From NCBI RefSeq assembly GCF_000499385.1, contig NW_013655338.1, positions 19,633 to 35,367 on the forward strand: a stretch of DNA of 15,735 nt. The letters are read 5' to 3'. Below the pieces are notes generated by a model that was given only the letters and a program-made list of their open reading frames with translations, did no database searches and was not told the DNA's origin. Below, in pieces: positions 1-8,244 of this stretch. A program made the position numbers and the translations under genes. How positions within the stretch are numbered: the stretch's first letter is position 1; each line of letters begins with the position of its first letter. The DNA is from Eimeria necatrix (taxonomy: Eukaryota; Apicomplexa; Conoidasida; Eucoccidiorida; Eimeriidae).

Positions 1-1
1 A

Positions 2-145
2 GCAAAGTTTTCGAAACGCAGAAAAGACAGACAAGTGCTGCTGCAGCAAGAGGCTCGCGGGCGAAACGCGGAAGCCGAAAAAGAGGAATCCGCGGCGGAT
101 TTGGCTCCTTTTTTCTTCCTTTTCTTTTCTTTTTGCGGAAAATAA
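2..145 (+). CDS. Possible 3' end of a gene cut by the left edge
   Basis: The frame starting at base 2 is open to a TAA at 143-145. It reads as a charged segment (KRRKDRQVLLQQEARGRN, then AEAEKEESAADL) followed by a short Phe-rich tail. The mix of Lys, Arg, Glu and Gln looks more like protein than the neighbouring AT-rich DNA does. A second frame (base 1) is also open to 162 and is rich in RG/RS, so the frame is not certain. No domain is recognised. It could be the last exon of a plus-strand gene lying to the left, or chance. Low confidence. Confidence 0.25.
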   Translation, partial: AKFSKRRKDRQVLLQQEARGRNAEAEKEESAADLAPFFFLFFSFCGK

Positions 146-344
146 ACAAAAAAACAAAAAATAAATGAATTTAATTGCCAATTTGCTGCTTCAGCACAGA
201 TTTGCTGCTGCGTTCTGCAGCAGCAGGCAGCCCGACGGCGCCTCGCGCTCGCGCGCGCCGCAGCAGCTGCAAATTCCCTTCTTTGCGGAACTAGGCCTTC
301 AAAAGGAACAGAAAAAGGCCAAAAAGGGAAGTAATCCTCAAATT

Positions 345-398
345 CTAAACCCTAAACCCTAAACTCTAAACCCTAAACCCTAAACCCTAAACCCTAGG
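345..398 (-). repeat. Interstitial telomere-like repeat, CCCTAAA on +
   Basis: About seven units of the 7-mer CCCTAAA/TTTAGGG type, with one variant unit (AAACTCT), ending in a decayed CCCTAGGCCCTAG. This is the Apicomplexa/plant-type telomeric heptamer, here internal because unique sequence follows. The G-rich strand is the minus strand. Confidence 0.9.
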
Positions 399-1001
399 CC
401 CTAGCGCAGCAGCGCAGACGGCTCTGGTAGCGATGCTGCCGACCACTGGTGCAGCGGCTGCCGGCGCTGCGGCGCCAGTTTTCCCTTTTTGTTCTTTTTT
501 CGCCGAATTAAAGAACTAAATTGAAAATAATTATTAAAAATAAAACCAATTTGCAAAAGGGAATTTTAATTCGCGTTTTTGGCGGCTCAAAAGGCCTTTT
601 CGCTCGAAGATCGACGCAGCAGATCCGCCGCAGCTGCCGCCGAAGAAAGCCTCGAGACCCGCCGCAGCAGTCTTGTTCTTCGAGAAAGCCTTTTAATTCA
701 GTTTAAGAAATCCGTTTTAAATTAAAAGAAATGAATTTAATGAAAAGAAATATATTTTAATGCAAATAGACAATTATATCTTTCAAAGAAGCAGCCGGCG
801 TGCTGGTGCAGCTGCTGCTGCGCCTGCGCAAAACTTGAACAGAAAGCTGCTGCTGGCAGATCTTCACGCTTTTTAAACGATCTCGCGATTATTAAATTCA
901 ATTTTAATTTCTTTTTATTTTCCGCTTTTTTTTAATTCAAAAGAACCGCAAAAAACGCATTATCGAGCACTTCGACGCAGCACAACTCGCGCGGTGTCTG
1001 T

Positions 1002-1022
1002 TGTGCAAGTTCAACTTGTACA
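1002..1022. repeat. Short inverted repeat (10-bp arms, 1-base loop)
   Basis: TGTGCAAGTT at 1002-1011 and AACTTGTACA at 1013-1022 pair with a single G-T position around a one-base centre. It sits directly after a weak GGTGTCTG half-element at about 993-1000. No function is known. Confidence 0.6.
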
Positions 1023-1194
1023 GCGCCTCTACTGAGGAAAATAAAAGAAAAGATGTCTATTAAATGCTTTTTAAATGAAATAAACGTTTAAAATAATTTA
1101 AAAATTAAAAAAAAAAGGAAAAAAAAGAAAAAAAAGGGGAAAAAACGATTAAAACACCTTTTGTATGAATATATTTGCGCATGCGTCTTGGAAT

Positions 1195-1233
1195 GAAATT
1201 CAACTTTTGGCCTGCAGCCAAAAGTTGAATTTC
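1195..1233. repeat. Perfect hairpin with 17-bp arms
   Basis: GAAATTCAACTTTTGGC (1195-1211) and its exact reverse complement (1217-1233) flank the loop CTGCA. A T-rich stretch follows from about 1237. It could fold as RNA on either strand. No coding sequence overlaps it. It may be a structured transcript end, the core of a small inverted-repeat element, or a replication-slippage product. Confidence 0.8.
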
Positions 1234-1381
1234 GGCTTTTCGCAGTTTTGTTTTGTCTTTATTTAATTCTTTTAATTATAAATGTATAAAAATAAATTTA
1301 TTTTAATATTAAATTCATATAATTGTTTTTATATGTTTTTAATTTATTCTTTAATCCCGTTTGTCTGCAAATTTTAATGGG

Positions 1382-1422
1382 TTTAGGGTTTAGGGTTTAG
1401 GGTTTAGGGTTTAGGGTTTGGG
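1382..1422 (+). repeat. Interstitial telomere-like repeat, TTTAGGG on +
   Basis: Five exact TTTAGGG units at 1382-1416, then a decayed TTTGGGC. It forms the left half of a head-to-head pair with the array at 1498-1590. Confidence 0.95.
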
Positions 1423-1492
1423 CTTGCAGCACCTCGCTGGTTAAGACTGCCGTCTTAAGCCTCTGCAACGCTCAACGAGGTGATGCAAGCCC
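1420..1492. repeat. Nested palindromic core between opposed telomeric arrays
   Basis: Outer arms at 1420-1436 (GGGCTTGCAGCACCTCG) and 1476-1492 match as inverted repeats at 16 of 17 positions. Inside lies a second exact hairpin, TTAAGAC (1441-1447), loop TGCC, GTCTTAA (1452-1458). The whole can fold as a stem with an inner hairpin. It does not fit a tRNA: the outer stem is too long and no anticodon or T-loop arrangement is seen. Confidence 0.75.
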
Positions 1493-1497
1493 TTTGC

Positions 1498-1590
1498 CTA
1501 AACCCTAAACCCTAAACCCTAAACCCTAAACCCTAAACCCTAAACCCTAAACCCTAAACCCTAAACCCTAAACCTTAAACCATAAACCCT
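1498..1590 (-). repeat. Interstitial telomere-like repeat, CCCTAAA on +
   Basis: Ten or more exact CCCTAAA units, followed by variants (CCTTAAA, CCATAAA). It faces the TTTAGGG array at 1382-1422 so that the G-rich strands converge on the centre, the orientation expected of two chromosome ends joined head to head. Confidence 0.95.
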
Positions 1591-1677
1591 GAGCAGCACT
1601 AAACCCTACATGGAGAACTGCAGCCCTTAAAACTATTTGTGTTGAACCCTCGTGCCTAAGGCGGGGCCTGCAGCGGG

Positions 1678-1718
1678 AAACCCTAAACGTTAAACCCTAA
1701 ACCCTAAACCCTAAACCA
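1678..1718 (-). repeat. Interstitial telomere-like repeat, CCCTAAA on +
   Basis: About five units with one CGTTAAA variant. It is separated from the 1498-1590 block by about 87 bases of unique sequence that holds one more isolated AAACCCT (about 1610), so the two may be one interrupted array. Confidence 0.85.
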
Positions 1719-1889
1719 TAATTTCCAACTTTTCGTTGTTTGAGGAAAAAAGAAGATTTTGCAATTCGCTTCTTTTAATATTTCGTTTCTAATTTTATTT
1801 TACTTTTCTAATTTAGCTGAGCCATTTATTAAGCACTTCTTTCCCCCATTTTCCCCTTTGCAGCACGGGCCAAGTTCAAGTCCCAAGGC

Positions 1890-1938
1890 TTGCTGCAGCA
1901 AAATGTACATTTTGCTGCAGCAAAATGCGCCATTTTGC
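1890..1938. repeat. Perfect 34-bp palindrome with an overlapping second inverted repeat
   Basis: Bases 1890-1923 are their own reverse complement with no spacer (left arm TTGCTGCAGCAAAATGT). The right arm then pairs with 1931-1938 through GCAAAATG (1920-1927), CGC, CATTTTGC. The unit TTTTGCTGCAGCAAAA recurs, so two alternative hairpins compete for the same bases. Confidence 0.85.
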
Positions 1939-2063
1939 AGAACGAAGAAGCAGCAACGAATTATTTTTTAAAATAATGCAAACCAAACAATAAAACGAAT
2001 GCGAATTACGAATTAAAAGCGGGTTTCCACTTTTTCGAGTTTCGAAGCTGCGAGCAGCGCTGG

Positions 2064-2077
2064 GGTGTACAGACACC
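2064..2077. repeat. GGTGT-N4-ACACC element, copy 1
   Basis: GGTGT ACAG ACACC, an interrupted palindrome. It is flanked by GCTGCGAG (2047-2054) and CTCGCAGC (2077-2084), an 8-bp outer inverted repeat. It lies about 125 bases upstream of the ATG at 2202. Similar elements recur at 3079, 3862, 4052, 4917, 5085, 5107, 6579 and 14426. Confidence 0.7.
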
Positions 2078-2201
2078 TCGCAGCCGCCGGAGCGCATCCG
2101 CCGGCACTCCGGAAGCGGAAAAGAGTGAAAATAAACGCGAAGAGGAAATCAGAATAAATTAATTTGCAATTTTCTTTATTTTGAATTGTTCAAAGTGCGA
2201 A

Positions 2202-3370
2202 ATGTCGGAAAGAACTGCTGCTTCCCCGGGGGTTTCGCCGCTGCTCAGCAGCAGCCAGCCTTCGGAGGGCTCGGAAAGCAGCGCGTTTGTGGCGGAAAAA
2301 GCGGAAAAAGAAGAAAAAAAAGAAATCAGAAAATCAAATTTGCAAAATGCAAATTTAATTCCGCATTTTGAAATCCAAAAAGTCGATATTTCCTCCGCTT
2401 TCCAGTGAGCCTCTTCCTGCAGCTTTCCCGACAGCCCAAGTCCACGCCCGCAGACTCAACGTCGAGGAAGAATGCATGCGTTACTTCGCAGCTCTTTCCG
2501 ACAATATTCACGAAGTAAAACAAAATTAAATTAAATAAATTAAATTAAATAAATTAAATTAAATTAAATTAAATTAATTAAATTAAATTTAATTTAATTT
2601 AATTTAATTAAAAGAAATTAAAAGAAATTCAAAAAGTTCAAAATTTCCAACTGCAGGCCGCGCTGCGCACTGTGAAGTCTCTTGCAAAGAGGAAAGTTGC
2701 ATTTCAAGACGAAGACGTTCACGAGGGCATCAAAGTGAGATCTTCATTTTAATTAATTAATTAAATTAATTAATTAATTAATTAATTAACTAATTAATTA
2801 ATTAATTAATTAATTAATTAATTAATTAAATAATTAATTGATTAAATTAACTAATTAACTAATTAATTAATTAGTTAATTTAATTAATTAAAACAATTAG
2901 AATAATTAATTAATTCTTTTAATTAATTAAACTAATTTAATTAATTAATTAATTAATTAATTAATTAATTAATTAAATGATTTAATTTGATTTGATTTGA
3001 TTTGTTTCAGAAACTGAAAAAAGAACTGCAAATGCGGCGCGCGGAAATCGCGGCGGAATTCAACTGCGCAGGTGCTCGGGTGTCTGTACACCTCAAAGTA
3101 GCTTCGCTCATGGCTTTTTCAGGCCGCAAAATGCGGGAGCAGAAAAATCATTTAAATGAATTTTCAAAAAGAATAAAAGAAAAGGTATTTGATTTAAAAC
3201 AAGTCCAAAGCTGCAGCAAAAACGCATGCAATCCACTGCAGCAGCAGCAGTACAAAGAACAAACTGCTGCTCTTTTTGCTGCTCTTGACCGAAAGATTGA
3301 AATCCATTTTAAGAAATTAAAAGAAGAAATTAAACCTCCCCAACAAAGAAAAGCTCCGCTGCAGCAGCCC

Positions 3371-3402
<32 letters not shown>

Positions 3403-3475
3403 AGCGCCTGCAGCAGCAGCAGCAGCAGCACACTGCCGCGGTCGAGGACGGCCTGCAGCGCCGAAGAGGCTCTGA
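2202..3475 (+). CDS. Spliced gene: basic coiled-coil protein with AT-hook-like C-terminus
   Basis: Proposed exons: 2202-about 2400 (start MSERTAAS, purine at -3), about 2420-2514, 2657-2734, 3011-3071, 3123-3184 and 3242-3475 (TGA 3473-3475). From exon 2 onward all joins agree in phase, with GT donors (GAA|GTAAAA, AAA|GTGAGA, CAG|GTGCTC, AAG|GTATTT) and AG acceptors (CTGCAG, TTTCAG). The exon 1 to exon 2 join is unresolved: the two frames differ and no clean intron lies between them. The protein has an acidic, Lys/Glu-rich N-terminal part, then long charged helical text (KKLKKELQMRRAEIAAEF; EQKNHLNEFSKRIKEK; FAALDRKIEIHFKKLKEEI) suggesting a coiled coil. A poly-Ala run and a basic tail with GRGRP, an AT-hook-like core, follow. 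A nuclear DNA-associated role is an inference from the tail only. The family is not recognised. The introns at 3072-3122 and 3185-3241 are multiples of three and open, so they might be retained. Confidence 0.5.
2521..2635. repeat. AT microsatellite inside intron 2 (TTAAA/AATTA type)
   Basis: Runs of AAATTAAATT units fill most of the proposed intron 2515-2656, leaving only the donor and the CTGCAG acceptor as non-repeat sequence. Confidence 0.85.
2746..2996. repeat. AT microsatellite inside intron 3 (TTAA type)
   Basis: About 250 bases of (ATTA)n with occasional C or G interruptions fill the proposed intron 2735-3010, which ends TTTGATTTGTTTCAG. The run is nearly self-complementary. Confidence 0.9.
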
Positions 3476-3703
3476 ACTGCAGCTTTTATTTCTTTTGAAT
3501 TTCAAAAAACTTTTAATTAAAAAGTTTTTATTTTATTTTAATTTTAATTAAAGTTAAAATTAAAATTAATTTTAAATTAAATTTAAATTAAAAGTCAATT
3601 TTTATCTCTTCAATTAAAACAAAAAGATTAAAAGCAAATTCGGGCTTTTCGTGGCTGCTGCTAAGACACTTTGGCCGAACATTAAATGAAATAGGTTCTA
3701 ATT

Positions 3704-3816
3704 AAGGGTTTAGGGTTTAGGGTTTAGAGTTTAGGGTTTAGGGTTTAGGGTTTAGGGTTTAGGGTTTAGGGTTTAGGGTTTAGGGTTCAGGGTTTGGGGT
3801 TTAGGGTTTGGGGTTT
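3704..3816 (+). repeat. Interstitial telomere-like repeat, TTTAGGG on +
   Basis: The largest array in the window, about 15 units, with variants at the edges (TTTAGAG, TTCAGGG, TTTGGGG). It lies between two genes rather than in an intron, unless the downstream gene has a long 5' UTR. Confidence 0.95.
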
Positions 3817-4226
3817 TTATTTATCTTTTGAAATTTGCAAAAACAGAAAATGCGGCCTCGCGGTGTATGCACAGCTCCTCCTGGCGTGGCCTCTTGAAGT
3901 TGAAAATAAATAAAATATTTAATTTATAATTTTAAATTTGAACAATTCAAATTAAATTAACTAAATTAAATTAAATTAAATTAAATTAAATTAATTAAAT
4001 TAAATTAATTAAAATAAAATAAATTGAAAAAGATTTGAATTGGCGTTTTGGGGTGTATGGTCACCTCTTGCGATCTTTGAAATTGAAATGCGGAATTTGA
4101 AGTTTGAAATTCACTTTTGAATTTATTTATTTTATTTTTAATTTAATTTTAATTTTAATTTCATTTATTTCATTTTAATTTCAATTTCTTTTTAATTTCT
4201 TTTTAATTTCATTTCTTCGAGACAGC

Positions 4227-4237
4227 TGCATGCATGC
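4227..4237. promoter_or_regulatory. TGCATGCA-type site upstream of the IQ-motif gene
   Basis: TGCATGCATGC lies about 160 bases upstream of the ATG at 4395. TGCATGC-type motifs are known binding sites of ApiAP2 factors in Apicomplexa and are enriched in coccidian promoters (family knowledge). Use here is an inference from position only. Confidence 0.3.
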
Positions 4238-4331
4238 GCTGCGCAGCAAGGCCCCAGCTCTGCTGCAGCAGCAAAAAGGGGAGAAATAAAAGCGAAGTTA
4301 AACCAAATTAAATAAATAAATAAATAAATAA

Positions 4332-4367
<36 letters not shown>

Positions 4368-4394
4368 AAATAAATATATATATTTCAGAACTAA

Positions 4395-4775
4395 ATGCAA
4401 CTTGCAGCTTTTGCTGCATTCAAATCTTCTTCTGATCAAATCTACGCTAAGACTTGTAAAGTAAGCAGCACTTTAATTCAAAAACTTTTATTTCTTTTTT
4501 TTTAATTTATTTTAAACTTCAGAGCCTTGAGTTGAATCCAGGCAAGCTGCAGCTCATTTAGGGTTTAGGGTTTAGGGTTTAGGGTTTAGGGTTTAGGGTT
4601 TGGGGGCTAGGGTTTACGGCTCCGCTGTGTGCGCAGCTGCTGCTGCTGCGCAGCAGCAGCAGCTGCTGCTGCTGCTGCTGCTTCAGGGCAACATAAGCAG
4701 CTTTTTGAACTAGGAGGAAATCCCGGGGAAAACAAAAGTCTTAAAACAAAGTTGCAATTCAAATAAGGCAAAAAA

Positions 4776-4815
<40 letters not shown>

Positions 4816-5238
4816 CCTGCTGCTGCTGCTGCTGCAGCAGCAGCAGCAGAAAATGTGGTTTCTTGAGGTGTATCGACGGAGGGAGGAAGTTCGCCTGGAG
4901 TATTTGGCGCAGCTGAGGTGTACAGACAGCTCGCACTGCCTTGTTGCATTTAATTGCAACTAAAATAAATAAAAAAGTTCATTAAAATTACAAAATAATA
5001 ATTGTTTTAATTTTATTTATTAAAATAATTAATTTTATTTATTTGTAAATCGAAAAGACGCAAAAAAGACTTCAAACAGCAAAAGCTGCGCATACACCTG
5101 AAAGGAGCTGCACGTACACCCGAAGTGCAGCAAAAGGAAAACAAAAAAAAGAAAATAAAAAAAATTAAAAAATAAAATCAGCAGCAAATTAAACATTTAA
5201 AAGAATTAATCTAATCCGAAGCTGTTCTTTTAGTTGGC

Positions 5239-5296
<58 letters not shown>

Positions 5297-5880
5297 AGAG
5301 AAAAAGCTGCAAAGTTTGAACAGGAAGAAAAGGCTGCTGTGAAGCTGCAGGCGTTTTTTCGATATTATTTGCAGAGACAAAAATATAAGAGAATTAAGTG
5401 GGTTTACAAAGTGCTGCTGCTGCTGCCTTGCTGCTGCTGCTGCCTTGCTGCTGCTGCTGCCTTGCTGCTGCTGCTGCGGCTTTGTTGCTGTTGCTGCGGC
5501 ATTGCTGCTGCTGCTGCTGTTGTAGTGCTGCTGCTGTTGTTGTCTCGCTGCTGCTGCTGCTTCGCTGCTGCTGCTGCTTCCGCTCGCCGGCGGATATTTG
5601 CTGCTGCTGCTCTTCCGCCACAAATGTATAGGCCAGCACCTTATAAACTAAACCCTAAACCCTAAACCCTAGACCCTAGGCCGTAAACCCTAAACCCTAA
5701 ACCCTAAACCCTAAACCCTAAACCCTTTGTTTGCAGGAAAAGCTCCCAAGTGATCCAACGAGCTTTTAGGGGCCACGTCGCTAGAGAAGCAGCAAAGCGG
5801 CAGCAGCAGCAGCAGCAGCAGCGGAAGCTGCTCGCGCTGCTGTCTTGCGCTGCTGTTGTCATCCAGAGGCAGTAATACAT

Positions 5881-5937
<57 letters not shown>

Positions 5938-6218
5938 CATTTGGAGCGCAACAAAAGCAGCAGCCGCTCTTTCAACGCAGCTGATGCAAAACAAACAAAG
6001 AAGCAAACCAATAAATAAATAATTAAATTGATTAATTAATTAATTAATTAATTAATTAATTAATTAATTAATTAATTAATTAATTAATTAATTATAATAT
6101 TTATTTATTTATTTATTTATTTATTTGCTGCTTCCAGCTTCAGAGGCTACAGCTGCAGGAAGAAAGTGCTGGATATGGCGGCCCGCCGCCGCTTCATGGA
6201 GAGCCTTGCTGCAGCAGT

Positions 6219-6251
<33 letters not shown>

Positions 6252-6252
6252 A

Positions 6253-6316
<64 letters not shown>

Positions 6317-6429
6317 AAAAGATAGTAAATTAAGGGAAGTTAAAAGATGCATTTATTGCCATTCGTTTTTTGTTTTCGAAGTTGCACTCTTTTGCTGCTG
6401 CTGCATTTAAATTTATTTATTTTTATTTT

Positions 6430-6460
<31 letters not shown>

Positions 6461-6774
6461 TTTTGTTTATTTACTTATTTTTATCGGTTTTAATTCTTTA
6501 TTATCTTTTTGGAATTTTTCTTTTTTTCATTTTTATTTTATTTATTTGTTTTGCTGCTGCATTCTCCAGCGTTGTCGCGGTGTATGTGCACCTGCTGCTG
6601 CTGCTGCTGCTGCTGCAGCAGCAGCTGCTGCTGCTGCTGCTGTTGCTGCAGCTGTTGCTGCTGCTGCCGAGGCTGCTGCTGCTGCTGCGTATGTCTTTTC
6701 AGGCTGCATCGATGCAGCAAACACTCACAGAGACGCAGCAGCAAACTGCAAATGAGAGACAAGTACCTTTTGAC

Positions 6775-6808
<34 letters not shown>

Positions 6809-6932
6809 CTGCTGCAGCTGTTGCTGTTGCTGCTGTTGCTGCTGCTTGCTGCATGCCTTCTGCTTCCTATTTGTTTGCTTTTGTGTTCCCTTTCTCTCTG
6901 TACTGCCCTATATTTTTAATATTTCTGCGTTC

Positions 6933-6964
<32 letters not shown>

Positions 6965-7133
6965 TGCAGCTACAGGAAGCAGCAACCCTAGCTGCTCGCT
7001 TTGCTGCTGCTGCTCAGCGGCAGCACCACCTGCTCTCCACACAAGCAATTCCTGGTGCGTTGCTGCAGCAGCAACAGAACCAGCAGCTGCTGCTGCTTCT
7101 CGTTGTGCTGCTGCCGCTTTATTGCCTGCTGCA

Positions 7134-7165
<32 letters not shown>

Positions 7166-7571
7166 AGGTGTTTACGTGAGGCGCCCCAAAATTGATGCCT
7201 GTGCATACCGCCGCGAGACGCGTCTGCAGCAAGTGCCTTCTGCTGCTGCTGTGGCAGCAGCAGCAGCAGCAGCAGCAGCAAAGCGGCAGTTGAGCCCGCG
7301 GCGGGTGCTTGGCGTAGAAGTCGATTTGCTGCTGCAGAAGCCCTCTGCTGCTGCTGCTGCAGCGCAGCAGCTCGCAGCAGCAAAGGGAGCAGCAGCACTT
7401 GTTCAGGAACTGAAGCAAGCCAATGCGCTGCTGTCTCTCCGAGCCCCGAATCAGCAGCAGCAGCAGCAGCAGCTGCAGCAGCAGCAGCAGCAGGCGCTGC
7501 AGCAGCAGCTGCGCAGCAGCACCACGAGGGGCAATCATGAAGAAGCGGCAGAGCCAGGGAAAAAAAGATAA
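4395..7571 (+). CDS. Spliced gene: protein with multiple IQ (calmodulin-binding type) motifs
   Basis: Proposed exons: 4395-4460, 4850-4917, 5299-5397, 5737-5985, 6138-6216, 6703-6762, 6970-7054 and 7168-7571 (TAA 7569-7571). An in-frame TAA directly precedes the ATG. Joins agree in phase throughout (for example CTGAG|GTGTAC to A|GAA; TTAA|GTGGGT to G|AAA; CCTG|GTGCGT to GT|GTT). Visible motifs are VKLQAFFRYYLQRQKYKR, then VIQRAFRGHVAREAAKR, then a partial AAVVIQR, then TQLIFRGYSCRKK across a join. The first two glutamines are exactly 23 residues apart once the intron is removed, the normal spacing of tandem IQ repeats. IQ motifs bind calmodulin or myosin light chains (family knowledge). No motor head is seen, so it is an IQ-repeat protein, not a recognisable myosin. 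The C-terminal exon has a basic segment (VYVRRPKIDACAYRRETR), poly-Ala, then a Gln-rich end. Odd points: TAA at 5873-5875 inside the fourth exon, and a GC donor at 5986. The introns carry telomeric, AT and CTG repeats. Confidence 0.7.
4557..4616 (+). repeat. Interstitial telomere-like repeat in first intron of the IQ gene
   Basis: Six TTTAGGG units then decayed TTTGGGGGCTAGGG. It falls in the proposed intron 4461-4849. A short alternative exon (4523-4558, after TTCAG) would end in a stop formed by the repeat itself, so it was not used in the model. Confidence 0.9.
4917..4930. repeat. GGTGT-N4-ACACC element at a splice donor
   Basis: GGTGT ACAG ACAGC differs from copy 1 by one base and shares its TCGCA flank. 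Its second base is the G of the GT donor of the intron 4918-5298 (CTGAG|GTGTACAG). Two more copies, in reverse, lie in the same intron at 5085-5098 and 5107-5120. Confidence 0.6.
5648..5725 (-). repeat. Interstitial telomere-like repeat next to a splice acceptor
   Basis: About nine CCCTAAA units with an inner decayed part (CCCTAGACCCTAGGCCGTAAA). It ends 11 bases before the acceptor TTTGCAG at 5736, in the IQ gene intron 5398-5736. The same intron also holds about 180 bases of CTG-type repeat. Confidence 0.9.
5882..5935 (+). repeat. (CAG)18 run inside the fourth exon of the IQ gene
   Basis: Eighteen exact CAG units directly after TAATACATG. In the exon's frame it would encode poly-Gln between the third and fourth IQ motifs. 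Such pure runs are prone to length change and assembly error. Confidence 0.9.
6004..6315. repeat. AT microsatellites in two IQ-gene introns
   Basis: (TTAA)n at 6021-6095 and (TTTA)n at 6098-6125 fill the proposed intron 5986-6137. (AAAT)n at about 6250-6315 opens the next intron (6217-6702), which later carries further (TTTA)n at 6412-6470. The exon at 6138-6216 is the only non-repeat island between them. Confidence 0.8.
6579..6592. repeat. GGTGT-N4-ACACC element in an intron
   Basis: GGTGT ATGT GCACC, with the flank TCGC on its left as in the 3862 copy. It lies in the proposed intron 6217-6702 of the IQ gene, directly before a CTG run. Confidence 0.6.
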
Positions 7572-7900
7572 ACAAAAATTTTAAATGTAATTAAATTTAA
7601 AATTAAAAATAACAAAAGATAAATACAAAATAAATAATTCATTTAGCTTTATTGAAAAGAAATAAAAGAAGCACTGCAGTTCCAACATGAACCGCAAACT
7701 AGGGCAGCAGCAGCAGCAGCAGCAGCGGAAGCAGCAGCAGCAGCAACAGCAGCAGCAGCCGTAGCAGCAACAGCAGGATCCTACGTCATTGCTGTAGCTC
7801 GAACACCAGCAGAAGCAGCAGCAGCAGCAACAGCAGCAGCGGCTGCCGTAGTATCCGTGGGCAGCAGCAGCAGCAACAGCAGCTGCCGTAGTATCCGTGG

Positions 7901-7933
<33 letters not shown>

Positions 7934-8065
7934 ACAGCAGCAGCAGCAACAGCAATTTGCTAAGACAAATAGAGGGAGCTTAAAGTCGGTAGAGAAACAC
8001 CCGAGAGCCCTTGCAGCTCTTGCTGCGCTCTGGCAGCAACTGCTGCAGCAGCAAGACAGACACAA

Positions 8066-8101
<36 letters not shown>

Positions 8102-8244
8102 ACTCGGGTGCAGAGGCAATCGCCTCCTTCTTGCAGCAAATAAAGTTCCCAACCGCAGCAGCAGCAGCAGCGAGACTGCTCTGCTCCTCTTGCTGCTGCT
8201 GCTGCTGCTGCTGCTCTGCTGCTGCTGCTGCTGCTGCTGCTGTG
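7572..8244. other. Convergent intergenic region with CAG runs and a weak plus-strand open frame
   Basis: The plus-strand gene ends at 7571 and the minus-strand gene at 8245. The first 110 bases are AT-rich and suit a 3' UTR. CAG/CTG runs follow. Within about 7950-8070 on the plus strand is a short island of protein-like text (SLKSVEKHPRALAALAALWQ) without a clear start or splice sites; it may be a relic exon or chance. No other gene is supported. Confidence 0.4.
7843..7922. repeat. 40-bp direct tandem duplication
   Basis: Two copies (7843-7882 and 7883-7922) begin with CTGCCGTAGTATCCGTGGGC and continue into CAG/CAA repeat. The unit is not a multiple of three, which argues that the stretch is not translated. 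Confidence 0.75.

Larger units (their letters stand above)
146..2201. other. Gene-poor AT-rich region with telomere-like arrays and inverted repeats
   Basis: No convincing exon was found. Short open frames (ATG at 165 to 362; 521-706; 1759-1971) lack protein-like composition, and the first one ends inside telomeric repeat. The stretch holds four AAACCCT/TTTAGGG blocks, hairpins at 1002-1022 and 1195-1233, a perfect palindrome at 1890-1923, a copy of the GGTGT-N4-ACACC element at 2064-2077, and long A- or T-rich runs (for example 1105-1146). The last 100 bases probably contain the promoter and 5' UTR of the gene starting at 2202. Confidence 0.6.
3476..4394. other. Intergenic region between the two plus-strand genes
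   Basis: No protein-like exon was found. It contains a TTTAGGG array (3704-3816), two GGTGT-N4 elements (3862-3875, 4052-4065), AT microsatellites (about 3951-4022 and 4308-4381), and a TGCATGCA site at 4227-4234. TATATATTTCAG at 4377-4388 looks like a splice acceptor just ahead of the next gene's ATG, so part of this region may be a 5' UTR intron. Confidence 0.5.

Noticed and set aside
165..362. 65-residue open frame starting at an ATG
   Set aside because: It ends by reading telomeric repeat, has no clear promoter or homology, and its composition matches the surrounding non-coding DNA.
1420..1492. A tRNA-sized folded segment between telomeric arrays
   Set aside because: The outer stem is 17 bp and the inner hairpin does not match D, anticodon or T arms.
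3704..3816. A true chromosome end
   Set aside because: Coding and unique sequence continues on both sides, and array orientation varies along the window.
4523..4561. Small exon reading SLELNPGKLQLI
   Set aside because: It follows a good acceptor in phase with the first exon, but it ends in a stop formed by the telomeric repeat. Skipping it gives a direct in-phase join from 4460 to 4850.
6370..6560. Hydrophobic segment that could be a membrane helix
   Set aside because: It is the translation of a TTTA microsatellite inside a proposed intron, not conserved coding sequence.
7700..7960. CRISPR-like array of CAG units
   Set aside because: The repeats are a simple trinucleotide run without unique, evenly sized spacers, and the genome is eukaryotic.
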